Assembly (NCBI GenBank): GCA_965226825.1
Contig: CBDDED010000003.1
Coordinates: 2,542,001 to 2,606,000 of the forward strand
Length of the DNA: 64,000 nt
Source: Io17-Chloro-G2 sp965226825
GTDB taxonomy: Bacteria > Chloroflexota > Dehalococcoidia > Lucifugimonadales > UBA3495
Direction of reading: 5' to 3'
Shown: piece after piece, positions 8,665-16,885 of the stretch
How the letters are laid out: every line of letters starts with the position of its first letter
Position numbering within the stretch: position 1 is the stretch's first letter
Notes under the pieces: generated by a model
The model's database searches: none
What the model saw: the letters and a program-made list of their open reading frames with translations, nothing else
What the model was told of the DNA's origin: nothing
Program-made: the position numbers and the translations under genes

Positions 8665-9573
8665 TTTAGTCCTCCTGTTTTGCGCTCAGGTTGCGCCTGG
8701 TTTCCTATGTAACCGCTCCGCCGTCCACCCCCGGATAGCGCTTGAGGGGTTTTCGGGGTTTTCGGCGCTTTGGTCCACCTGATTTGTGTCCAAGAGCCCG
8801 GATCGGCTCCGGGGAGTTCCTCGTGGGGATGGCAAATATCCTGGCGTTTTAATCACCCGCTTTTTTGCCGTTTCCGGGGCCCGTTACCGGAAAATCCCGT
8901 CTCGGCGGGGTGGCGGCGAATCTCCTAAATCGGGGCGGCGCTTTATCCCTCCCGTTCTGATAGGGCGATGAGACCCCAGTGGCCTCCCGCATTTTTCTCG
9001 GTGCCCCTCACGATGAAGACGCGCTAGCAAGAGCCCACGTCTCCGCCCGTCGCTTCGGCAGCGGCCTCCGGCAACGGGACTCGAAATCCCGCGGATTCCT
9101 TTCCACCACGGAAAACCGCGTTCCGATTGCAAAGTCAACCCCGAAATCGCTTCGGAAGGACCTGCATGTTTCTCAGGGTTGCCCACCGGATTTCCTCGCC
9201 GGCTCGGATTTCCAAAGTTCAAGCAAATGCAACCCTTGGATGAGCTTTTTCCGGACGCCCCTGATGGGCTGGACCGGGGTTGATAACTTGGGTCTCGTCG
9301 GACTGAGTCGGTTCCATGGGGCGCCGAGCCGACTTGACCTGTTGGAGTGGGTCGCCTGCGCCGGGGTCTATCTGGTCGCAAACTCTCCGGAGCCAGTGTG
9401 CCCGCCGAGTCCCCGATTACGGGTATGGCCATCGGTCACGACCCGTCCGGGGGAACGGACGGGTCGCAGTATCAACGCCGTTTTTTTCGCAGTGTCCCTG
9501 TAGGCTGTCCGAGGAATACCGGGGCGCTCATGGGCGAGATACCCTATTGGGTAGCATCCAAACGATAGTGTCG
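8665..9573. other. Long non-coding region inside the mobile region
   Basis: About 900 bp with no gene that I can support on either strand. Long frames exist but have no family-like pattern. It contains a perfect 11-bp hairpin at 9439-9466. Lying between a relaxation-type gene and AlpA, it is a candidate for an origin, transfer site or regulatory region, which is inference only. Confidence 0.4.
9439..9466. repeat. Perfect 11-bp hairpin downstream of alpA-like gene
   Basis: CGACCCGTCCG (9439-9449) and CGGACGGGTCG (9456-9466) pair perfectly around GGGGAA. A T7 run follows on the plus strand at about 9480-9487. It could terminate plus-strand transcripts or be a replication or transfer structure. 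Confidence 0.55.
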
Positions 9574-9816
9574 CTATGAAATAGGAACTCCGGGGAGTGC
9601 GTCCGGGTTTTGGGAAGTCTTTCTTTTAACCAGGGGGCGTCGCTCGATCCACTCGAGGACCTCCCGTTTAAGCCAACCCACGGCCCGGGGCCCGATCTGA
9701 CGCCGCTGTGGGGAAAGCCCCTCAGCCTCCAATTTCAGGACTGTGGACCTGCTCAGTCCCACCAAAGCCAGCACTTCGGGTAGGCGGATTAGCTTGTCGT
9801 CGTCGTCGGGGTTCAT
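9574..9816 (-). CDS. alpA: AlpA-family helix-turn-helix regulator
   Basis: An 80-residue protein with the AlpA/excisionase-type MerR-like helix-turn-helix: IRLPEVLALVGLSRSTVLKL, then RRQIGPRAVGWLKREVLEWI. AlpA proteins bind DNA and control integrase or excision functions of prophages and integrative elements. The start at 9816 is chosen because AAGGAGGAAAA precedes it, and the open frame upstream lacks AlpA-like sequence. It is divergent from the transposase-like gene at 10041; the shared 225-bp region holds two perfect palindromes. Together with the integrase stub at 13.2 kb it marks the region as a decayed integrative element. Confidence 0.8.
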   Translation of the reverse strand: MNPDDDDKLIRLPEVLALVGLSRSTVLKLEAEGLSPQRRQIGPRAVGWLKREVLEWIERRPLVKRKTSQNPDALPGVPIS

Positions 9817-9876
9817 TTTTCCTCCTTGATCGTCCTGCCACAGCCGACGGTATCTCCGGCCAGACCAGGCTATTTT

Positions 9877-9894
9877 TTGTATCCACTGATACAA
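9877..9894. promoter_or_regulatory. Candidate operator, 7-4-7 palindrome
   Basis: TTGTATC-CACT-GATACAA is a perfect inverted repeat about 60 bp upstream of the alpA-like start. Size and place suit a repressor or AlpA binding site. Binding is inferred. Confidence 0.45.
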
Positions 9895-9912
9895 GTATGA
9901 AACGCGGCTCTT

Positions 9913-9927
9913 GTGAAAACTTTTCAC
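9913..9927. promoter_or_regulatory. Candidate operator, 15-bp palindrome
   Basis: GTGAAAA-C-TTTTCAC is perfectly palindromic and lies in the divergent region between alpA-like and the transposase-like gene, 19 bases beyond the first palindrome. Confidence 0.45.
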
Positions 9928-10040
9928 TTTTGGACGTCCGTTTACGTGTGCTGAGGGCCAATAGAGTCCGATGTAGCTTCGTCGAATTTTCAAATTTGTT
10001 CGTTTCGACAAAGGGGTCCAATATTGCATGATGAGATAAA

Positions 10041-11048
10041 ATGGGACAACAGCGAGAGGAGCAACCACAAAATACAGGCGTTTCCGGGGAGTTAGTCGTG
10101 GAAAATGAGGCCGGGCGAATGTACTGCCCCTACTGCGAGTCCGCCCAGACCAGTTTCAATGGCAAACGGAAACAGAGGCAGAACTACTTGTGCAGCGATT
10201 GCGGTAAGCAGTGGCGGCAGGGAGGGGCAATAGGGGGCCGTAGTTTCCCACCAGACCAGATCGGGGACGCCATCCAGATGTATTACACCGGTGCGTCCTT
10301 CAGGCAGGCGGCCAAGGAGCTGAAACACCGGTTTAGTATCCACGAAACCGACGTCTCGCCGGAGACCATACGCAACTGGGTGGACAGCTACACCGATGCC
10401 GCCATTAAACTGTTCCAGTATTCAATAGCGCACCGCGGGGGAATGGGGTGGGATTTCAGAAAACTCACTCTTCACCGCTCACGGCCTTGGATGATGATAT
10501 TGGATGACAAGACTGGGTACATCTGGGCGATTCACGTTGTTACCTTCACGGAGAGTGACCGGGGATGGAAGGTATTCGATGACGCCGGGCGTCCCGATGA
10601 CATGCAGGTTAGCGAGACGGTGCATTTGATGATGAAGCCGGATCACGACCGGAGATCTACTGTCGGGCCGGAAGTGATGCCCTCGCCGCGTGATGAGACC
10701 GAATGGGTCGGCGACAGTGTTGTTGAGCACATCAAGTACGCGGACCATAGCTCTACTAGATTTACTGCACCCGAAGTCTTCTACGAATACTGTCGCGCCT
10801 TCCTCCGGTTCCGGAGGTACGTTGACACTGGTAAAATTCGGCGGCGTCTGGCCGGATGGGTGATTACTCGCAACCTGTTCACCAAACATAGGGATTTAGG
10901 ATGGCAAACACCCGGGCAGGCGGCCGGAATAGAGTCCCCAATCGCCTCTTGGGCCGATGTTGTGAGGCTGGAAGCCCGGGCATTTGTTCATCCGGTTGAC
11001 ACAAAAGCTGCTGTGGCCACGCGTCTTCCGTCCAAGGACGCATCCTAG
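10041..11048 (+). CDS. Zinc-ribbon DDE transposase-like protein
   Basis: A 335-residue protein. Residues about 29-58 form a C-x2-C...C-x2-C zinc ribbon (CPYCES and YLCSDCGKQW) as in InsA/IS6-type transposases. A helix-turn-helix-like stretch follows (IQMYYTGASFRQAAKEL, ETIRNWVDSY). The end matches the C-terminal pattern of IS6/IS1-like enzymes (RRYVDTGKIRRRLAGWVI, then KHRDLGWQTPGQAAGI). The catalytic core is shorter than usual: an Asp in GWDF and a Glu in PEVFYEY could belong to a DDE triad, but the middle Asp is unclear. No terminal inverted repeats were recognised around the gene. It may be an immobile or re-purposed transposase. Confidence 0.55.
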   Translation: MGQQREEQPQNTGVSGELVVENEAGRMYCPYCESAQTSFNGKRKQRQNYLCSDCGKQWRQGGAIGGRSFPPDQIGDAIQMYYTGASFRQAAKELKHRFSIHETDVSPETIRNWVDSYTDAAIKLFQYSIAHRGGMGWDFRKLTLHRSRPWMMILDDKTGYIWAIHVVTFTESDRGWKVFDDAGRPDDMQVSETVHLMMKPDHDRRSTVGPEVMPSPRDETEWVGDSVVEHIKYADHSSTRFTAPEVFYEYCRAFLRFRRYVDTGKIRRRLAGWVITRNLFTKHRDLGWQTPGQAAGIESPIASWADVVRLEARAFVHPVDTKAAVATRLPSKDAS

Positions 11049-11144
11049 CGAGTGTAATTCCGGTTCCCAATGGTAGTTCGGGCAACCAACTTGAACCGAC
11101 CCAAAATTACAAGCTGGAGCCGAACCCCCCAGTTGATCAATGAC

Positions 11145-12560
11145 CATTGACTATGCCGGCCTGTCCCGTCACCAGAAGCTGTCACCGGAATATTACCTTT
11201 TCGTTCCCGCTCCTCCGGCGCCAACTCAGGCGTGATATACAGGTCGGGAACGGGATGGTCCAGGGCGGCGTAGACCAACCTTTGGGCAATGCCGTCCCGA
11301 CAATTCCTCACCCTGCGTTGCAGCGTCCTCAGGTTGGCATCGCCGAATCGACCGGAATGAAGACTGCCCAGCCGGTCCCGCAACCTACCCCAGCGCGTCC
11401 CGCAATACGCCTTCGAAATGGCCCTTGCGGGCTCGCAAATGTCCGGACTTCCTGACACAGGCCGGATGTGTGGGCCGCTCCTTTCCCTCTTCTCACAGGC
11501 CGGGAAGCCGGGCCCGGAACCGGTCCAGGCTTTCGCGATGAAGGGTTTCCCCATGTTCAGGTGATACAGGTGACGATGCCGCCACCAGGGCCGACTGGGC
11601 TTCCCTGGTGGCGTGCAACAGCTCAACCAGGTCCATTTCGGTGCCGTGCCGCCCCATATCCTCCTTCACTTCGGCTCCCACCGAGTTGCTCTACAGCAGC
11701 CGGTCACGAGGCGTGGCCGGCGAAATGTAATGCTTGACGACTCAGTATCCCTCCCGAGTCTTCACCAACAGCTTGAAGAAAGGCGGGAAGTAGATCGCGT
11801 CCAACCGCACCGCCCGGTAAAGATGGACCATGGTATATCCAGCCAGCCGGCCAGAGTAGCGGTGAAGCCCGGCAAAGCGGCGCACCACAGCGGCTTTCCA
11901 TCGCACGATCCGGGCCAAGCCGCTCTTGCAGTAGGCCCAGGAACGGGGGAACTCGACTTCTCGTTCCGCGCACCACGGTATCAGCCTCTGTCGTTGTCCG
12001 AGTCGATTCCCCTTATCGGAAGAGGTAGGAGTCAACCAGGTAGCTGCCGCAATGGGCTACCATGTCCATTTCCAGAAAGACCGGCGGCGGGCGGTCCCAT
12101 CCGCCGTAACCACGAACTGGAACTTTGCGTCCCACGGACTGCCTCCGTCTACTCCGTCGCCGCGAGCTCGCGGTCTCACTGAAGAATTCAGCAACCGGTC
12201 CAGGATGGACACACTGGCGGAAAACAGACGGTGGCGCGCTTCGTGGTCGGGCTTCAGGTTCAGGTGGTACGCGATGGATTCTACTAAATGGGGCCGCGCC
12301 TTCTAACGTTTACCGCAGATGAGGTCGGCAACCGCCCAAACCGCGATCACCGCTTCCCGGCCGGCGTCATCGTAGATGCGCCGGCCCGTCAATGGAGTAT
12401 TTCTGCCGCTTTCCTGGGAGGCGTGCTGCAGCCGACGAATGCCATTCTTGCGGTGATGGCCGGTGATCGCGATGAATTCGTCGAGGATCCGGCGTTTATC
12501 CTTCTTGGAGGCCTGTTGGTATCTATCCCGGAACGAGGCCATGAGTTCCTGTTTCGCCAT
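11145..12560 (-). pseudogene. Integrase-core (rve-type) transposase, heavily frameshifted
   Basis: Minus-strand fragments in several frames line up as one transposase. The start is at 12560 (KKDKRRILDEFIAITGHHRK, then RRIYDDAGREAVIAVW, then ADLICGKR). The core follows near 12000-11800 (AVVRRFAGLHRYSGRLAGYT and YFPPFFKLLVKTREGY), then VELLHATREAQSALVAASSP near 11600, and the tail near 11300-11200 (NLRTLQRRVRNCRDGIAQRL, VYAALD). This order matches a known family of about 450-500-residue integrase-core transposases, often filed under ISNCY. Many frameshifts and stops make it non-functional. Part of its upstream end sequence recurs at 6450. Confidence 0.75.
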
Positions 12561-12638
12561 CTTGCTGATTTCTCCACCCCCGAGGCTGCCTCCCGTCTTT
12601 TCAGCAACATGTTAATTTAGACAACCACTTTCGTTGGC

Positions 12639-12687
12639 TAACGCTTTGGGTGAAGCAATACGCCGGCACAAGTGGTTGACGCTGAAC
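12639..12687 (+). repeat. 50-bp repeat shared with 6450-6499
   Basis: TAACGC, then GAAGCAATACGCCGGCA and GTTGACGCTGAAC, lies just upstream of the wrecked transposase start. It matches 6450-6499 in the same orientation with a handful of differences. It probably represents the outer end of the insertion sequence. Confidence 0.55.
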
Positions 12688-13189
12688 AGCCGGTGGACTA
12701 CCCGGACACCATCTTGGGGATCGTGTTACTATCGGAAACGTCTAGGTTGACTTTCGTGGGCAGGGACGCCGGGGGAGGCCAGAATTGTCCTTCACGGAGT
12801 CTTCGTCGAGAGGGTGGCCGGCATATCCAGCCCGGTGTGTGGAGCCGTCCCAAATCGTCCGGTAAGTTCCGGTTGCCTGTGTGGGAAAACATGTGGGAAA
12901 ATCTAAGAAGAGAAAGAAAATTCCCGAGTTTTACATAGGGAATTGAAGTAACAATACTCCCACTCTCTCCGCCATTTTCCTCCTGCATACAGTCTCAGCA
13001 ACTCCCTATTTTTCCACTATTTCGTATCTAAACCTCCCCTATTTGGACTCCATTGAAGGCTGGCTGGCACCGGGGGACTCCGGGATATTCCGGCGGATAT
13101 AGTTATGCGTCTGAGGGGTTACCGGATGACCGGAAAGAGGCAACAGCAGGCCTTGTCGGCGTTGGTGAGAACCGTCACATCCCCCGGAA

Positions 13190-13345
13190 TGTATGCCGAC
13201 GGCAAGGACTCAATTTGAAGATTGAGGCCTCCGGGGCCTAACGCTGGATACAGCGAGTCACCATCGGCGGCAAGCGCAGCAACGTCAGCTTGGGGGGCTA
13301 TCCCGCCGTCTCTTTGGCCGCGGCGAGGGAAGCGGCCGAGAGTTG
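13190..13345 (+). pseudogene. Tyrosine integrase N-terminal stub (arm-binding DUF4102-like)
   Basis: Plus-strand reading gives PGMYADG, a frameshift, then GLNLKIEASGA, an in-frame TAA, then RWIQRVTIGGKRSNVSLGGY followed by PAVSLAAAREAAE. This is the typical arm-type DNA-binding domain at the start of P4-like tyrosine integrases (L-L-V-x-GAKRW-R-x-GKR-LGGYP-VSLAEAR). Homology stops after AREAAE, and the catalytic domain is gone. At least one frameshift and one stop are present. It marks the right-hand limit of the decayed mobile region. Confidence 0.75.
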
Positions 13346-13408
13346 GTTCGAGTCCGCTACCGTGGGCAGGATGGACGGGATCGGGGACTTGGAGACGAGT
13401 TTGTCGAG

Positions 13409-13858
13409 TCAGCTGTCCGTGCCCGTCATCATCGCTGTGAAACGCCGCTGCATCCCCTCCGGCGTAACCTCGTCGAGAAAATGTCCGACATTCCAGCGAT
13501 GGCCGGAAGGGTCACGCAACCAGCCCGACCGCTCGCCGTAGAACTGGTCCTCCGGTTCGCTCTCGATCTCGGCGCCCGCCTGAGCCGCGCGACGAATCAC
13601 CGCGTCGGCATCGTCGACTTGCAGGTGCATCGTGACCGAGGTGCCGCCCAACGTCAGCGGTCCCAGGATGCCATATTCAGGGAACTCTTCAGCCAGCATG
13701 AGCGTCGTACCGCCGAAATCGAGCACGGCGTGCCCAATGGGCCCGTTGGGATCCGTCAGTCGAAACTTTTCAGTCGCCCCGAAAACCGACGTATAGAACT
13801 CGATCGCCCTGGCGGCATCATTGACCTGGAGATATGCGAGCAGGTGATGGATCTTCAT
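13409..13858 (-). CDS. VOC-family (PhnB/glyoxalase-like) protein
   Basis: A 149-residue protein of the vicinal-oxygen-chelate superfamily, PhnB-like branch: LLAYLQVNDAARAIEFYTSV, FGATEKFRL, TTLMLAEEFPEYG, VTMHLQVDDADAVIRRA, GWLRDPSGHRWNVG. These proteins bind a metal with paired beta-alpha-beta-beta-beta modules; substrates vary (glyoxalase, dioxygenase, resistance to small electrophiles) and cannot be read from the sequence. It sits alone between the integrase stub and an IS701-type element, so it may have been moved here. The ribosome-binding site is weak. Confidence 0.85.
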   Translation of the reverse strand: MKIHHLLAYLQVNDAARAIEFYTSVFGATEKFRLTDPNGPIGHAVLDFGGTTLMLAEEFPEYGILGPLTLGGTSVTMHLQVDDADAVIRRAAQAGAEIESEPEDQFYGERSGWLRDPSGHRWNVGHFLDEVTPEGMQRRFTAMMTGTDS

Positions 13859-14075
13859 TGCGGCAGCGCACTTCTTTCAATGAATTTTTTCTTGCGGACG
13901 CTATTGCGGCATCCGTTGACCACATTCTTGGTTGTTGGCGGGTCAGCCTAACCACGGTGGAGGGGGGCGTCAATTGGGGTGTCGGTGGAAGCAGGACCTT
14001 TTCAAAGGGAATTATATATCTGTTTACCCTAGGGGGCTTTCCGCGTTGCTTTAGCGCCGCCTTTTACACAGGCCA

Positions 14076-14079
14076 TTAG
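14076..14079 (+). other. Left target-site duplication (TTAG) of the IS701-type element
   Basis: TTAG directly precedes the left terminal repeat and recurs at 15538-15541 directly after the right one. A 4-bp duplication is the usual length for IS701-type elements. Confidence 0.8.
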
Positions 14080-15537
14080 TATTACAACGTCAGTTAGTTT
14101 GATAGGATAACTGTGTAGCTGGAGAGGGAATAGGCAGGTGAGGTGGGGATGTGGATGCGGCAGCTTTCGAGCAGGTGTACGGGTCATTTCGGGATTTTCA
14201 CGCTTACTTCGCGCCGCTGTTTGGCCGCCGGGAGACGCGGGAGCACAGCGGTCATTATCTCCAGGCCCTGCTGGTACAGTCTGGGGAGCGGCGCAACGCT
14301 GAGAACCTGTCGGAGACGGTTCCGGGGTCAGCCCGAGGGATGCAGCGGTTTCTCACCGATTCTCCCTGGGACGATGAGGTGATTATAGGACGGCTGCAGG
14401 AGTACCTGGGAACCCGGCTGGAGCAACCGGAAGGGGTGTGGGTGCTGGACGGCAGCGACTTTCCCAAGCAGGGGAGGAAGTCGGTGGGAGTGGCCCGGCA
14501 GTACTGCGGGAGGCTGGGGAAGGTGGCCAACTGCCAGGCGGGGATGTTCCTGGCCTATGTCAGCCCGTTGGGACGGGCATTGGTGGACAAGGGGCTGTAT
14601 CTGCCCGAGAGTTGGACCTCGGACAAAGACCGGTGTGAGGCGGCGGGTGTGCCGGAGGATAGGCAGGGCTACCGGTCCAAGACGGAGTTGGCCTTGGAGA
14701 TGGTGGGGCGGGCACAGGAGCGGGGCCACCTGAAGGCTGGATGGGTCGCGGCGGACGACGCCTTTGGGATGTCGCCGTCCTTCCGGGAGGGCCTGGCGGC
14801 CTTGGGGATGTGGTACGTGCTGGACGTTCCGTCCGGCTTTACGGTGTGGCCGCCGGAGCCTGCCTGGACCAGTGCGGAGTATCAGGGATTCGGGCGTCCC
14901 CGCAAACCCAGGCTGCGAGACGGTCAGCGCCGGACCATGGAGCAGCGCAGCGACGAGTTGCCGGAGGAGGCCTGGCGTGAGATTACGGTGGCCGAGGGAA
15001 GCCAGGGGCCACGCAGCTACCTTTTCAGCGCCCAGAGGGTGCGACCGACCAGCAGGCGCAAGCCCGGCGAAATCCACTGGGCCGTCTACCGCCGGAACCG
15101 GGACGGCAGCGAACCCCGCTACTACCTGTCCAATGCTCCGGAGGATACCCCGTTGGAGACCCTGGCATACGTGGGAGGCTCCCGTTGGCGTATAGAAACG
15201 GAGTTTGAGACGGAGAAAAGCGACGTAGGCCTGGACGAGTACGAGACCCGCACCTGGGCTGGCTGGCATCACCACGTGGCCCTGTGCCTGCTGGGCGGAG
15301 CTTTTCTGCTGAGCCTGCAACAGGCTTGGGGGGAAAAAGATGCCCCGGATCACGAGGCCGCAGGTCTACCGGGTGGTGCGGGAAATGCTGCCCCGGGAAC
15401 GGTTCGGGCCAACCGAGTTGCTGCGGTGGCTTGAGGATACGCAGGACAGTAACGAACGGGCCAAACGCTCCCATGCCAAGCGCCGCGCCGCCATGCGGGC
15501 ATCACCCCACATCCCTCCCTGAACTGACGTTGTAATA
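14080..15537 (+). mobile_element. IS701-type insertion sequence, complete ends
   Basis: A 1458-bp element bounded by 16-bp perfect inverted repeats (TATTACAACGTCAGTT at 14080-14095, its complement at 15522-15537) and flanked by TTAG duplications. It contains one transposase gene filling nearly its whole length. Intact ends and duplication point to a recent insertion, although the transposase frame breaks near its 3' end. Confidence 0.9.
14151..15522 (+). CDS. IS701-family transposase (C-terminal frameshift)
   Basis: DDE transposase starting at GTG 14151. Seen motifs are WVLDGSDFPKQGRKSVGVAR (first Asp), AGWVAADDAFG (second Asp) and GGSRWRIETEFETEKSDVGL (Glu), the IS701/DDE_5 arrangement. The first frame stays open to 15434. 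From about 15330 the family-like sequence instead continues in the +1 frame (MPRITRPQVYRVVREMLPRE, then FGPTELLRWLEDTQ), which ends at 15522. The switch is at GGGGGGAAAAAG, a homopolymer where a one-base indel, a sequencing error or a programmed shift could each occur. Family members usually end with this C-terminal sequence in a single frame. Confidence 0.85.
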
Positions 15538-15541
15538 TTAG

Positions 15542-15856
15542 GAGCGATCCAAGAAACTCCAATTGCTCCGGAAACCCTGCTGCGTTTCAAAAGTGTTGCT
15601 TTCAACAAAGAATCCGACGCATCAGGAGAGTCAGAAAGAACTATCGTCCCGGAAGTCTGGGCTTGCAAAAGCCCATATCCCAACACATGCTATGCATGCC
15701 ACCCACGGTAGTTCTGCTCCAAGCCAGCCAACGAGATGAGCGACCAAAGAAACCTGCCAGCCAGGGGCCCCAGAGGTACCCTGAGGCCCTCGTTCAGTGT
15801 CCTGATTGCCGGAATTTCGCCACACCGACCCGAAGGGGAAAGGAGCTATATCCCTC
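15542..15856. other. Region between IS701 element and queC
   Basis: No gene recognised. It contains a small hairpin, TGGGCTTGCAAAAGCCCA at 15658-15675. I see no preQ1-riboswitch pattern before queC. Confidence 0.35.
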
Positions 15857-16600
15857 ATGCCAGAATATGGAGTAACTCTCCTGTCAGGCGGACTCGACTC
15901 CACGACCGTGGCTGCCTACGCGAAAGAGCACGTCGATTACATGTCGGCGATTACTTTCCACTACGGCCAGACCCATTCCAAGGAGGTCGACTGCGCGGCG
16001 CAGGTCGCCGGGATCATGGGCATCGAGCACGAATTGCTCGACATCTCATTTCTCTCGAAAGTAGCCTGGTACTCCGCCCTGACCAACCCCGACCGATTCC
16101 CTGTGCCGGCGGACCGTTCCGCGGAAGAGATCGGATACGGGGTCCCGATAACCTACGTTCCTATGCGCAACACCATATTTCTATCACTGGCCACAGCCTA
16201 CCTGGAAAGCCGGGTGCTGCACGCCATCGAGATGGAGGGCGTCGATGCCTCCAGTGTGACCGCCGCGGTGTACATGGCTCCGAACGCCCTCGACTACAGC
16301 GGATACCCCGACTGCCGTCCGGAGTTCTACGAGGCGATGAGGAAAGCGCTTGGTCTTGGCAGTAAACTCTGGACAGAGTACGCAGTGCCAATCAACGTTG
16401 AGACACCGATCATCAACCTGTCTAAAGCGGAGATAGTAGACCTCGGAATGAAGCTCGGAGCCCCGTTGGAATACACCTGGAGTTGCTATGAGGGCCGGGA
16501 GACTCCGTGCGGGTCTTGCGACAGTTGCATTCTGCGTGCCAGGGGGTTCGCTGAGGCCGGTGTGCCTGACCCTCTGCTGGAACGCCTCGGCAGAGGTTGA
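15857..16600 (+). CDS. queC: 7-cyano-7-deazaguanine synthase
   Basis: QueC converts 7-carboxy-7-deazaguanine to preQ0 using ATP and ammonia, a step in queuosine (or 7-deazaguanine DNA modification) synthesis. The 247-residue protein has the PP-loop SGGLDST at 10-16, the family stretch YVPMRNTIFLSLATAYLES, and the C-terminal zinc site SCYEGRETPCGSCDSCILR with four Cys. ATG 15857 follows AAAGGAG at a workable distance and matches the normal family start. No queD, queE or folE lies nearby, so the rest of the pathway must be elsewhere or the precursor is salvaged. The preceding IS may have separated it from a former operon. Confidence 0.93.
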   Translation: MPEYGVTLLSGGLDSTTVAAYAKEHVDYMSAITFHYGQTHSKEVDCAAQVAGIMGIEHELLDISFLSKVAWYSALTNPDRFPVPADRSAEEIGYGVPITYVPMRNTIFLSLATAYLESRVLHAIEMEGVDASSVTAAVYMAPNALDYSGYPDCRPEFYEAMRKALGLGSKLWTEYAVPINVETPIINLSKAEIVDLGMKLGAPLEYTWSCYEGRETPCGSCDSCILRARGFAEAGVPDPLLERLGRG

Positions 16601-16885
16601 TCCTCATCAGAGCTGCCGTCAACCGTCCCAACGCCGGGACCGGCAGAAGCTTGAAACCGGTAATCCCAGTCGTCGGTCCCAACCGCGACATAAGCCGGAA
16701 AGTGGCGGCGGCAGTGATCCAACCGCTGAAGACTGGTCAAGGAAAGATTTGCGAGGATGGCAGGTTGGTTGTCTCCCTCTCAACTACACCGGCGAAACCA
16801 ACCGCTGTTGTTAAGGCCGGTCGAGTAGTGAAAATCCCACAGAACACTCAGACCGACATTCTCCCTGACAATCGGCAACCGAATA

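Noticed and set aside
9040..9110. tRNA on the minus strand (CGGGATTTCGAGTCCCG)
   Set aside because: The apparent T loop is out of register with the stem, and no acceptor or anticodon arm is present.
8979..9503. Protein genes in the 8.7-9.5 kb gap
   Set aside because: Long frames on both strands come from high GC; neither has a good start site or motif.
13340..13365. GGTTCGAGTCC as a tRNA-derived attachment site
   Set aside because: No surrounding tRNA structure; it does not match the T-arm-like sequence at 30-76 beyond the short consensus.
15542..15856. preQ1 riboswitch upstream of queC
   Set aside because: No preQ1-I or preQ1-II sequence pattern; only a short generic hairpin.
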